This document shows positions 44,216 through 51,663 of a stretch of DNA of 64,000 bases, one piece after another. This DNA is from DATAXP01 sp036272935 (GTDB taxonomy: Bacteria > Planctomycetota > Planctomycetia > Pirellulales > PNKZ01). The stretch spans positions 58,443 to 122,442 of the forward strand of contig DATAXP010000083.1 of NCBI GenBank assembly GCA_036272935.1, in the 5' to 3' direction. Under the pieces are notes generated by a model. That model searched no databases, was not told the origin of the DNA, and saw only the letters and a list, made by a program, of their open reading frames with translations. Position numbers and translations under genes: made by a program. Each line of letters starts with the position of its first letter. The first letter of the stretch is position 1.

Positions 44216-45207
44216 GATACCGGCTCCTGCCGAGCGGGCTTCTCGGGCAAAAAGCCTTCGGGAGCACGGGTGCGGCGGAGAAAGATGCTTGTCGCGTCCT
44301 CAATCAGGTGGCTAGCGCCGCGGGCGCCGAGGCGCAGCACTCCCGCGCCACCGTAGCGGTGCGGGAACAATTCTTTCTGCACCCAAAACAGCACGCGATC
44401 GATGGCGAACGCCACCAGGGGAATGATCAGCAGCACCAGATAGATCGGCTCGCGCAGGCCGCGGCGCTGCGAGGTGATGATGATGTCCCCCAGGCCGCCC
44501 GATTCGCCGCCGAGCTTTACCACTTCGGCCAGCATGATGTAGCCGAACGCGAGGCCGAACAGTAGCCGCAGCGAGTTGAACACGTCGGGCATTGCCAGTG
44601 GCACGAGCACCTTCATCACCACCTGCCGGCGGCTGGCGCCGAGCGTGAGTGCGGTGTCGACGTATTGCTGGCCGACGTCAGCCACCGCTCGGGCGGTATC
44701 GGAGACGATGAACGCCACACAGGCGATGAAAATGAACATCACCTTCTGCAACTCGCCGATGCCGAACAGCGAGAAGGTGAGCGGGATGAGCGCCGCGACC
44801 GGCACGTAACGGCCGAAGAGCATGATCGGGGCGAAGAACGCCCGGAACGACGCCAGGCAGCCGCACAGAACGCCGACGGGCAGGCCGACGATCGTCGCCA
44901 GGCCGAAGCCGAGCGCCACGCGCCGCAGGCTGGCCGCCGCGTTGCGCGTGAGCGCCTGGTCGAACCAAAGCTGGTGGAATTTCTCGAACGTTTCGCTGGG
45001 GCTGGGCAACTGCGCGTAACCAACGATACGCTGTTCCGGCTCATCGGGCGGTGCCCAGGTGACGAACCACCACAGGAGCCAGCAGGCGCCCAGGCAGACC
45101 GCCCCCCACGCAACCGCCTCGGCCGTAGTCGGCTCGCGGCGCAACGACCAGAACCTCCGCCAGCGCCGGAGGAGGAACGAGTCGGAGTTGGTTGGTTGTT
45201 GAGACAT
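44212..45207 (-). CDS. ABC transporter permease (NitT/TauT-SsuC type)
   Basis: The 331-residue permease starts at the ATG at 45207. It has an N-terminal helix (VAWGAVCLGACWLLWWFV), then VALGFGLATIVGLPVGVLCG, FGRYVPVAALIPLTFSLFGI, and the EAA-like loop VDTALTLGASRRQVVMKVLVPLAMP that contacts the ATPase. Further helices follow (LLFGLAFGYIMLAEV, IYLVLLIIPLVAFAI). A C-terminal tail of about 50 residues past the last helix is longer than in typical SsuC. It overlaps the ATPase gene by 4 bp. A composite repeat separates it from the binding-protein gene. Confidence 0.9.
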   Translation of the reverse strand: MSQQPTNSDSFLLRRWRRFWSLRREPTTAEAVAWGAVCLGACWLLWWFVTWAPPDEPEQRIVGYAQLPSPSETFEKFHQLWFDQALTRNAAASLRRVALGFGLATIVGLPVGVLCGCLASFRAFFAPIMLFGRYVPVAALIPLTFSLFGIGELQKVMFIFIACVAFIVSDTARAVADVGQQYVDTALTLGASRRQVVMKVLVPLAMPDVFNSLRLLFGLAFGYIMLAEVVKLGGESGGLGDIIITSQRRGLREPIYLVLLIIPLVAFAIDRVLFWVQKELFPHRYGGAGVLRLGARGASHLIEDATSIFLRRTRAPEGFLPEKPARQEPVS

Positions 45208-45245
45208 GGCGATCACTCGCTCGTGACGGCGGAGGAATTAACAAC

Positions 45246-45370
45246 CCCTCTCCCTTTGGGAGAGGGTGGTCGCCGCCGCGGCGCGGCGGGTGAGGGTGAA
45301 GCGGGTACTCGGCATCCGTGCCGCCGCTCCCTCATCCGGCCTTCGGCCACCTTCTCCCGGTGGGAGAAGG
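45246..45370. repeat. Composite CCCTCTCCC/CCTTCTCCC repeat between binding protein and permease genes
   Basis: The hairpins CCCTCTCCC/GGGAGAGGG (45246-45266) and CCTTCTCCC/GGGAGAAGG (45350-45370) are separated by a GC-rich palindromic part and TCATCCGGCCTTCGGCCA. It fills the 176-bp gap inside the transporter cluster and could form a strong mRNA structure that sets the ratio of binding protein to permease. Confidence 0.8.
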
Positions 45371-45383
45371 GCAGGTGGAACGT

Positions 45384-47114
45384 TCACCCTTTCTCCGCCG
45401 AGTACACTTTGATCTCGACGCGGCGGTTGCGGGCGTGGTTGTCGGGGTCGTTCGGGTCGGCGGGCACGTCCCAGCCCATGCCCACGGCGGTGAACTGGTT
45501 GGGATCGAGCTTGTACTTGCTCACCAGCGCCTCTTTCACCGCGTTGGCGCGGTTCTGCGACAGCTCTTTCACCAGCGTGTCGGGCACTCGGCCGCGCATC
45601 GAGCTGTCGGTGTGGCCTTCGATGATCACGTGGGCGGCACCGAACTGGCCGACCATCTTGGCGATGTCTTCGAGCACCGCGTCGACCTGCGGATCGTACA
45701 GCTCGTCGATCGTTTTGCCGTCTTGGGTCTTCGTGACCATTTTGTGCAGGTCCCAACTGTTGGGATAAAAATGGATGATGATCGTGTTGGTGAGAATCTC
45801 GTCCTGCTCGGCGGTGATCTCCTTGACGGTCTTGGGGGCGAGCTGGATGCGGTACTCGTCTTTCTGCGACGAGTATTTCTTGTCCTGGCCGAGCTTCTCG
45901 ATCATCGAGAAGTCCATCACCTGGTCGAACGGCACCGGCTGGTGCGTGATGCTGCCGATGCGGCGATACAGGTAATAAGCCTGGTTCCAGACACGCTCGA
46001 AATTCGTCGGGTTGTTCTGGTTCAGGAAGAACTGGTAGTTCTCGGCCCAGTTGGTGTTGTGGGCGTCGTTGAACATGTTGATCGTGTCGCTGGCCGGGAT
46101 GTTGTAGCCGGTGGCCATCAACTCGGCGCAGTGCTGCTTTTTCTTCTGGTCCTTGAGGTCAGCCATGCCGTCGAAGATGCCGCGCACCAGGGCGTCGATG
46201 ATTTCGGGATGATCTTTCGAGAAATCGGCTCGGGCGAACCACACGTCGGCGATCAGCTTGTTCGCCGTCTGCGTGTTCACCAACATGCGGTTCCCCTTCA
46301 CCTTTTCCAGGTTGTAGATGTCGGGGGACCAGCTCACGACGCCCGAGATATCCTTTCGGGCGTTGAACGCGGCGGCGGCCTGGAACGCGTCCTCAGTGAA
46401 GATCATGTTCACTTCGCTGGGCTGCACGCCGCCAGAGACGAGCATGTTGAGCGCGAAGTAATGCGACGGCGAGTTGGCGCTGAGCACCAGTTGCTTGCCG
46501 CGGAGGTCGGCGACGGTCTTGATCCCCTCGCGGACCACGATGCCGTCGCCGCCGTTCGACCAGTCGACCTGCTGATAGATGCGCGGCATGATCCGTGAGT
46601 CGCGCGGCTTGCCCGCATCGTCAACGAACCCTTGCATGAACAGCGGGATCATGTCGAGCGTGCCCCAGCCGATCTGGATGTCGCCGGTGGCGTAGGCGTC
46701 GCGCATTGCGACGGGATTGTCGATCAGCACCAGGTCGACCTTAAACTCGCTGCCGTCGGCCGCCTTCCACGTTTTGCCGGCCTTGAAGCCTTCGTTGGCC
46801 AGGATGATCGGTCCCCAACCGGCCCACACGTTGAGCGCGAACCGCACCGTGTTGTGTTCGAGCTTGTAGCCGCTGATCCCTTTGACGTCCGGCAGCCGCT
46901 CGGCCGGCTTGAACTTGTATTCCTTGACCGTGGTGATTCCTTCGCTGCTCGGTTCCTCGACGTGCTGCGGCAGTTGGATCGGCTCGTCCCCCTTGCCGCC
47001 CGCGACGGGCGCCTTGGGCGCGATCAAGTCGGCCTTGTACGCCGCCAGCGCCACCAGGCCGCCGACGACCAGGAACAATGCGATGTAGAACGGTGCTTTG
47101 GGTTGACCGGCCAT
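45384..47114 (-). CDS. Substrate-binding protein (SsuA/NMT1-like) fused to an OmpA peptidoglycan-binding domain
   Basis: The 576-residue protein has an uncleaved-looking N-terminal helix (about 8-26, FYIALFLVVGGLVALAAY). A periplasmic binding domain follows (about 85-400), with VRFALNVWAGWGPIILANEG, DNPVAMRDAYATGDIQIGWG, TVADLRGKQLVLSANSPSHY and ISGVVSWSPDIYNLEKVKG. The C-terminal OmpA-like domain spans about 440-570, with VIIEGHTDSSMRGR, LSQNRANAVKEALV and HARNRRVEIKVY. The Asp of HTD and the Arg of NRRVEI are the diaminopimelate-binding residues of the family. The protein would thus tether a substrate sensor between the cytoplasmic membrane and the wall. The substrate is unknown. Confidence 0.88.
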   Translation of the reverse strand: MAGQPKAPFYIALFLVVGGLVALAAYKADLIAPKAPVAGGKGDEPIQLPQHVEEPSSEGITTVKEYKFKPAERLPDVKGISGYKLEHNTVRFALNVWAGWGPIILANEGFKAGKTWKAADGSEFKVDLVLIDNPVAMRDAYATGDIQIGWGTLDMIPLFMQGFVDDAGKPRDSRIMPRIYQQVDWSNGGDGIVVREGIKTVADLRGKQLVLSANSPSHYFALNMLVSGGVQPSEVNMIFTEDAFQAAAAFNARKDISGVVSWSPDIYNLEKVKGNRMLVNTQTANKLIADVWFARADFSKDHPEIIDALVRGIFDGMADLKDQKKKQHCAELMATGYNIPASDTINMFNDAHNTNWAENYQFFLNQNNPTNFERVWNQAYYLYRRIGSITHQPVPFDQVMDFSMIEKLGQDKKYSSQKDEYRIQLAPKTVKEITAEQDEILTNTIIIHFYPNSWDLHKMVTKTQDGKTIDELYDPQVDAVLEDIAKMVGQFGAAHVIIEGHTDSSMRGRVPDTLVKELSQNRANAVKEALVSKYKLDPNQFTAVGMGWDVPADPNDPDNHARNRRVEIKVYSAEKG

Positions 47115-47165
47115 GTTGTTGCCGCCCTCGAAAAAATGTTGCCGCGCTCGATGTGGTTGTGTTCG

Positions 47166-47471
47166 TTAGCCGCGGAACGCGGTCTTTGGTCGTGCTTCCT
47201 GGAACGTGTGCAGGACTTGCATGACGTCGTAGCTGGTCAGCTCGCAGAGCAGTTGCGTCACGCGCTCGTGCAGCTCCGGTGACAGCTGCGGCTCGATCTC
47301 GCGCATCAAGGCAACGAGCCGTTGCTCCTGGGCTTGCAGCTCCGAGGCTTCGATGCGTCCGTCGGCCATCGCCGCGACGAACGATTCGAGCCGCCGGGCT
47401 TGCTCATCGATCACCGGCTTGTTGGTGGCGGTGTCGAACCAGCTTGAGCTGTTGCCTGCGTTGATTGCCAT
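47166..47471 (-). CDS. Small helical protein of the PspA/ABC cluster
   Basis: The 101-residue soluble, charged, helical protein includes DEQARRLESFVAAMADGRIE, EQRLVALMREIEPQLSP and LTSYDVMQVLHTFQEARP. No family was recognised. It lies between the AAA+ gene and the binding-protein gene, 51 bp before the latter. A GTAGGGTG-type repeat separates it from the AAA+ gene. Its place in the cluster suggests an adaptor role, which is inference only. Confidence 0.65.
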   Translation of the reverse strand: MAINAGNSSSWFDTATNKPVIDEQARRLESFVAAMADGRIEASELQAQEQRLVALMREIEPQLSPELHERVTQLLCELTSYDVMQVLHTFQEARPKTAFRG

Positions 47472-47492
47472 GCGGACTCCTCTAAATCACTG

Positions 47493-47567
47493 GTAGGGTG
47501 TGTCGAGCACAGCGAGACGCACCACTCGCGGTCTCGGTGCGTCGCGCTGCGCTTGACGGCACCCTAC
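47493..47567. repeat. Intergenic inverted repeat, GTAGGGTG family
   Basis: The arms begin GTAGGGTGTGTCGAGCACAG (47493) and end GACGGCACCCTAC (47567). They pair with one indel and a few mismatches over about 31 bp, around a 12-bp loop. It lies inside the PspA cluster between the AAA+ gene and the small gene, on the transcribed strand. Confidence 0.75.
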
Positions 47568-47574
47568 GGACAAC

Positions 47575-49320
47575 TCAGCTCTTCTCCAACAATTGCCGGA
47601 TTGCGGCCATGCGCTCTTGCAGCTCGGTGCGCCCGGCCGGCTGCGCCACGCGCTGGCGCCATGCCGGCGTGAGAAACTTGCGTTGCGTGCACTCGAGCAC
47701 AGCCGCGATCTCTTGCATTTCTTTTTCCAGCCCCTGGGCCGACGGGATGAATTCGTCGGCCGCTCGCTCGATATCCCCGGCCGTTAGCTTATCACGTTTT
47801 TCGGCCAATGCCGCACGACGGCCTGCGAGCACGATGCTTTCCAGATCGGCGCCGCTGAGGTTGCGATCGGGCGAAATCTTCGCTAACTCGTTGTCCGGCA
47901 GCGAGATTTTGTTTTTGCGCGCCATGGCACGCAGCATGGCAGCAATCTCGTCGGCATCGTGCGGATAAAACAGCGGAATGTGCACCTCGGCGCGCCCTTG
48001 ACGTTTCAAATCGATCGGCAACCGATCGGGGCGGCTGGTGAGCAGCATCCAGATGATTCGGCCGCGATACGCCGTGTCGCCCATCTGCGCGGCGATCATC
48101 GAGAACATCCGGCTCGAAGTGCCCGAGTCCCCTTCGGCCGTGCGATCGCCGAGCGCCGCGTCGGCCTCGTCGATGATCACCACCACCGGCCCCAGCGAGC
48201 GCAGCACGGTGAGCACCTGTTCCAGGTTCCCTTCCGTCTCGCCGACATACTTGGAGCGGAAGTTCCGCAGCTTCACGCAGGGGATGCCGATCTCGCCGGC
48301 GTAGCACTCGGCCAGGAACGTCTTGCCAGTGCCCACGGGGCCGCAAATCAGGTAGCCCATCGGCGCGGTGTCGAGCTTGCCGCGTAAAATCCAATCGGCG
48401 TCCTGTTTCAGTTGCTCGATCGCAGCGCCGTGGCCAACGACCAGGTCGAGCTTCACGCGCGGCTCGACGAACTCGACGAGCCCTAGGCATTGGCGCTCGA
48501 TCAGCGATTTTTTCACTTCGCCCAGGCGGCGGCGATCGTCGTTCGCTGCGCCGCGCTGCGAGAGTAGGACTTGCAGGCTCACCAGTCCCAGGCCGCTCGA
48601 AGTCTCGGCGATCTCACGCGAATTGACCGTCGCCGCGGCGGCGTTCTCGTCGACGAGCCACTGGGCGAAACGTTCGCGCTCGGCGGTGTCGGGCATCGGC
48701 ACCGCAATCGTGCCGACGTGCGGATCGCGCACCAGCCGGTCGTTCAACTCCGTCAGCTTCTCGGCCACAAGGCAGAAGGCGATGTTGAGCCGCTTGATGT
48801 ACGGGTTTTGCGCCCAGGTGAGCAATCGCACCAGCCGGCCGGCATCGCTGCGAGCCACCGTTGCCAAGTCACCGGCGGGGGCGAGGTACTGCGCGTACTC
48901 GAAGACCACGGCAATCCGTTTGCGCTGCTCGGGCTTTTCTTCGAGCAGATTCCGCTCGACGAGCTGATCGATCGCTGCGAGCACGCGATCGGGTTCGCGC
49001 GGCCAGGTGCCCACCTCGCCGAGGCGCGCGGACAGGTACTTCACCATCGACTGCAACCGCGCCGCGTTGCTGCCAGCCAGCGGGCGTAGTCCCTTGGCAG
49101 CGTCGTGCGCCAGGACAATGTCCCACGAGCCGAACACCTGCGTGGCCAGGAACTCGGGCAGGTTCGAGTACGTGGCGCCGTCGCCATCGGGGGAGCGGAT
49201 CAGGTCGTGCACGTTGCCGTGCAGCAGGAACATGCAGGTGGTGCCCGAGAAATACAGCTCGGCAAGTTGCCGCGCCCAAGGCGGGTACCACTCGGGCAAA
49301 TTCGCGGCGTGCGATTCCAT
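47575..49320 (-). CDS. AAA+ ATPase with degenerate N-terminal and active C-terminal AAA domains
   Basis: The 581-residue protein has an N-terminal region (about 1-280) that looks like an AAA fold without a Walker A. It includes TTCMFLLHGNVHDLIRSP, RIAVVFEYAQYLAP and LNIAFCLVAEKLTELND. A canonical C-terminal AAA module follows: Walker A GPVGTGKT at 327-334, pore-like SKYVGETEG, Walker B VVVIIDEADAAL with DEAD at 384-387, sensor LLTSRPDRLP and putative Arg finger in DLKRQGRAE. The C-terminal helical part is LSGADLESIVLAGRRAAL. The layout recalls Ycf46-like and Vps4-like classic AAA proteins. It follows pspA by 13 bp. A role in remodelling PspA polymers is inferred from context. Confidence 0.82.
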   Translation of the reverse strand: MESHAANLPEWYPPWARQLAELYFSGTTCMFLLHGNVHDLIRSPDGDGATYSNLPEFLATQVFGSWDIVLAHDAAKGLRPLAGSNAARLQSMVKYLSARLGEVGTWPREPDRVLAAIDQLVERNLLEEKPEQRKRIAVVFEYAQYLAPAGDLATVARSDAGRLVRLLTWAQNPYIKRLNIAFCLVAEKLTELNDRLVRDPHVGTIAVPMPDTAERERFAQWLVDENAAAATVNSREIAETSSGLGLVSLQVLLSQRGAANDDRRRLGEVKKSLIERQCLGLVEFVEPRVKLDLVVGHGAAIEQLKQDADWILRGKLDTAPMGYLICGPVGTGKTFLAECYAGEIGIPCVKLRNFRSKYVGETEGNLEQVLTVLRSLGPVVVIIDEADAALGDRTAEGDSGTSSRMFSMIAAQMGDTAYRGRIIWMLLTSRPDRLPIDLKRQGRAEVHIPLFYPHDADEIAAMLRAMARKNKISLPDNELAKISPDRNLSGADLESIVLAGRRAALAEKRDKLTAGDIERAADEFIPSAQGLEKEMQEIAAVLECTQRKFLTPAWRQRVAQPAGRTELQERMAAIRQLLEKS

Positions 49321-49333
49321 CGTGAGGATCGAC

Positions 49334-50086
49334 TTACGCCTTGGCCTTTTGCTTCTCGGTGACCGGGCCGAGCTCTTTGGCCGTTTGCGCCGCCGGCGAG
49401 GTTTCGGGCGTCACCAGCCCGGACGAGATTTCGAAGTCGCGCAGTGCCTGGTCGCCCATCGCCTTTTCCATGGCCTGCTCAGCCTTGATGTCGGCGATCC
49501 CTTCGCCCGACAGGTCGGCAGCGACGCGGACTTTCGCCCGGTTGAGGCCGATCTTATCCTGGATCACCTCTTCGATCTGGCCGAAGTCGGTCGTCACGTC
49601 GAAGTTGAAATCGGTCGCGAGCTTGGCCATCTCGGCCTCGGCCCGGCTCATCTTCAACTCGGCGTCGTACTTGGCGATCTTGTCGCGGACCTTCGACAGC
49701 TTGCCGGTGGCGTGCTTGATCTTGGTGACGTTATTGTTGTACGACTCTTCGTGCAGCTTAAGCTGCCCTTCGTTCTCGGCCAGCTCTTGCTTGGCCTTTT
49801 GCAGTTCGAGGGCGAACCTTGCCGCCGTGTCGCGATCGCCGGCTTGCAGGTAGGCCTTCACCTTGGCTTCGAGCGATTGAACGTGGGCACGCGAGTTGGC
49901 GACTTGCCGGCCGACGCGCTCGACCAAGGCGCGATATTGCTCGAGCCCCTCGCGACCTTCCTTGAGTTGGTTCACTGCCAGGTCGTACTCGTACTGCATC
50001 TGCGCGATCGGATCGGCGGTCCAAAAGAAATTGGCCACCTTGTTGATCTGCGCTCCGAGCGTCTTCCACAACTTGCCAAGAATCAC
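49334..50086 (-). CDS. pspA: PspA/IM30 (Vipp1) family protein
   Basis: The protein of about 250 residues is almost entirely alpha-helical with long coiled coils. It begins VILGKLWKTLGAQINKVANF, the amphipathic membrane-binding helix of the family. DPIAQMQYEYDLAVNQLKEG, LEAKVKAYLQAGDRDTAARF and SRAEAEMAKLATDFNFDVTT follow. A short extension is rich in Glu, Lys and Ala. The GTG at 50086 is chosen over a TTG four codons upstream because GGTGGGG precedes it. PspA proteins are ESCRT-III relatives that coat and repair the cytoplasmic membrane. It is the second gene of the cluster and is followed at 13 bp by the AAA+ gene. Confidence 0.88.
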   Translation of the reverse strand: MILGKLWKTLGAQINKVANFFWTADPIAQMQYEYDLAVNQLKEGREGLEQYRALVERVGRQVANSRAHVQSLEAKVKAYLQAGDRDTAARFALELQKAKQELAENEGQLKLHEESYNNNVTKIKHATGKLSKVRDKIAKYDAELKMSRAEAEMAKLATDFNFDVTTDFGQIEEVIQDKIGLNRAKVRVAADLSGEGIADIKAEQAMEKAMGDQALRDFEISSGLVTPETSPAAQTAKELGPVTEKQKAKA

Positions 50087-50121
50087 GGCCCCACCCAACC
50101 TTTCGTAAGCAACGGGTGCAG

Positions 50122-50811
50122 TTATTTCTTATCGTGCTCGCGGCACCAGGCGATTTTCTCGGCGGTGGTTGTCGGCACCGGTCCGCCGGCCGCCTTCGCG
50201 GGTGCAGCCTGTGGCGCGGGAGGCGGCACGGGCTCCGGTTCAGGTTCCGCGGCGACAACCGGCTCGGGTTCTGGTTCCGGCTCGGGGGGCGGAGGTGGCG
50301 GCGGCGGTGCCTTGGGCTTCGGCGGCGCGGCGGCGGGTGCAGCACCCCCGGCGCTCTTCGCACGTGCGGCGGCGAGAATATCAGCCGTGGAAGGCTTCGG
50401 TGAAGCGGCGGCCGGTGGCGCCGGTATCTTGGCGCGAGCGGCGGCAAGAACGTCGGCGGTCGATTTCTTGCCGGCGCCGGCAGCGCGGGCCGCCTCGTCG
50501 GGCGATTTGTTTTCAGGCGCCGCGGGTTCGGGGTTCGGCTTGGTCTTCTCGGGCGCCTTCTTCTCCGGCTTCTTTTCAGCCTCGGCCGGCTTGGGAAGCG
50601 GAGCCTCGACGACGCGCAGCCACGTGGGATCGATGTCGTACCAGCCGATGTTGTTGTAAGCGTCGAACTCCACGAGCGCGCGACCGCTCATGTTCACGGT
50701 CTTCACCTGGCCGGTTTGACCGTGAAACCGCGCCAACTCCGGGCGGCTTTCATCGACGACGACGTATTTATCGGTGTACTGGCGCTTGAGGCTTTCGACA
50801 GCATCGAACAT
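50122..50811 (-). CDS. Pro/Glu-rich protein with SH3-like N-terminus and repeated STAD(V/I)LAAARAK motifs
   Basis: The 229-residue protein has an N-terminal part (about 1-70) that looks like a small beta-barrel, with FHGQTGQVKTVNMSGRALVE and WYDIDPTWLRVVEAP. A long Pro/Glu/Ala/Lys linker follows, carrying two copies of STAD(V/I)LAAARAK at about 117 and 141. A proline run (about 170-180) and a C-terminal AEKIAWCREHDKK complete it. The spaced helical motifs in a disordered chain look like docking sites for partners. No family was recognised. It is the first gene of the PspA cluster, 35 bp before pspA, with a promoter-like sequence upstream. Confidence 0.65.
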   Translation of the reverse strand: MFDAVESLKRQYTDKYVVVDESRPELARFHGQTGQVKTVNMSGRALVEFDAYNNIGWYDIDPTWLRVVEAPLPKPAEAEKKPEKKAPEKTKPNPEPAAPENKSPDEAARAAGAGKKSTADVLAAARAKIPAPPAAASPKPSTADILAAARAKSAGGAAPAAAPPKPKAPPPPPPPPEPEPEPEPVVAAEPEPEPVPPPAPQAAPAKAAGGPVPTTTAEKIAWCREHDKK

Positions 50812-50867
50812 CGGCGCAGAAACCCCGCAGAAGACGAGAGACTTTTTCCCCTCACGATGCGACCGGC

Positions 50868-50896
50868 ATTCTCGGCGATCAGGGCGCGGGAATCAA
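50868..50896 (-). promoter_or_regulatory. Candidate sigma-70-type promoter of the PspA/ABC cluster
   Basis: On the minus strand TTGATT (50896-50891) is followed by a 17-bp spacer and GAGAAT (50873-50868). This lies 57 bp before the ATG of the first cluster gene. Both hexamers match the consensus in four of six positions. No sigma-54 type site was seen in this gap. Confidence 0.35.
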
Positions 50897-50910
50897 GGAC
50901 AGCGTAGCTG

Positions 50911-50993
50911 ACGGACTAGGGGCTACGGCGGCGTTCCAACGGCAACCCCCTAGCCCGTAGTCTGTCGCCCGTAGTCTGTCGCCCGTTGCCTTG
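50911..50993. repeat. Diverged GTAGCC/GTAGTC-family repeat upstream of the PspA cluster
   Basis: ACTAGGGGCTACGG (about 50915-50928) pairs with CCCCTAGCCCGTAGTC (from about 50946). It is followed by the tandem unit GTCTGTCGCCC twice. The repeat lies between greA and the candidate promoter. Confidence 0.55.
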
Positions 50994-50996
50994 CCG

Positions 50997-51473
50997 CTAC
51001 TCGTCGAAGCGAATCTCAAGAATCTCGAAGCGCATCGTCCCCTTGGGGACCGGAATCTCGACGCGGTGGCCGACCTTTTTGCCCACTAGGCCTTGGGCCA
51101 GCGGGCTGGTAATCAGAATCTTTCCCGCGTCGTAATCCTCGTCGCCGGCGCCAACCAGGGTGAACTGCTCTTCGTCGCCGAAATCGAGGTCCCGCACCAC
51201 CACCGTCGAGCCGAATACCACTTCATCTTTCGGCAGCGTGGCGGTGTCCATGATGCGGGCCCTGCTGAGCTTGTCGCGCAGCAGGTTGATCTTGGCTTGC
51301 AGCATGCCTTGCGACTCGCGTGCCCCGTGATACTCGGCATTTTCCTTGAGATCCCCTTCGCCGCGGGCTTCAGCAATCCGCTCGGCGATCTTGGGCATCT
51401 CCACGTCTTCCATCTGCTTCAGTTCAGCCGTCAGCTTGTCGTAACCGCTGCGGCTCATGGGAATCACGTCCAT
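50997..51473 (-). CDS. greA: Transcription elongation factor GreA
   Basis: The 158-residue protein has an N-terminal coiled coil with the acidic tip (RIAEARGEGDLKENAEYHGA) and NLLRDKLSRARIM. The C-terminal FKBP-like domain includes VVRDLDFGDEEQFTLVG and ITSPLAQGLVGKKVGHRVEI. GreA inserts its coiled coil into the RNA polymerase secondary channel and stimulates cleavage of backtracked RNA. The ATG at 51473 gives MDVIPMSRSGYDKL, a family-like start. The leader contains a strong hairpin followed by eight U, see the entry at 51499-51536. Confidence 0.95.
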   Translation of the reverse strand: MDVIPMSRSGYDKLTAELKQMEDVEMPKIAERIAEARGEGDLKENAEYHGARESQGMLQAKINLLRDKLSRARIMDTATLPKDEVVFGSTVVVRDLDFGDEEQFTLVGAGDEDYDAGKILITSPLAQGLVGKKVGHRVEIPVPKGTMRFEILEIRFDE

Positions 51474-51498
51474 CGCGACCACCTGTATCAAAAGGCAC

Positions 51499-51536
51499 AA
51501 AAAAAAGCGGCCTCTGGGCAGCGATGCCGAGGCCGC
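51499..51536 (-). terminator. Hairpin plus U8 in the greA leader (attenuator-like terminator)
   Basis: On the minus strand GCGGCCTC (51536-51529) pairs with GAGGCCGC (51514-51507) and is followed directly by eight T (51506-51499). It ends 25 bp before the greA ATG. It may be a second terminator for upstream transcription. Alternatively, with the promoter-like sequence just upstream, it may attenuate greA itself. Confidence 0.7.
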
Positions 51537-51548
51537 GAAGTCAGCGAT

Positions 51549-51578
51549 TATTTTGGCGAGGTTGCGGCGGCGTGTAAA
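51549..51578 (-). promoter_or_regulatory. Candidate promoter for greA upstream of the leader hairpin
   Basis: On the minus strand TTTACA (51578-51573), an 18-bp spacer and AAAATA (51554-51549) form a plausible -35/-10 pair in an AT-rich spot of an otherwise GC-rich gap. Transcripts would begin at about 51541 and meet the hairpin at once. Confidence 0.35.
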
Positions 51579-51624
51579 GCGCCGCGCGGCGACGCATTGC
51601 CCAGGATCGCCATGCCACCCTCAG

Positions 51625-51663
51625 AAAAAACCCCGGCCTGGATGAGCAAAGCTCATCCAGGCC
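51625..51663 (-). terminator. Intrinsic terminator of amt
   Basis: On the minus strand the perfect stem GGCCTGGATGAGC (51663-51651) pairs with GCTCATCCAGGCC (51647-51635) around a 3-base loop. It is followed by GGGG and six T (51630-51625). It starts 57 bp after the amt stop. Two smaller hairpins precede it, TTTCTGGC/GCCAGAAA (51673-51697) and TTGGC/GCCAA (about 51705-51717). Confidence 0.85.

Noticed and set aside
45318..46598. 426-codon open frame on the plus strand
   Set aside because: It is antisense to the binding-protein/OmpA gene and its sequence shows only reverse-complement bias (Val, Arg, His, Asp rich).
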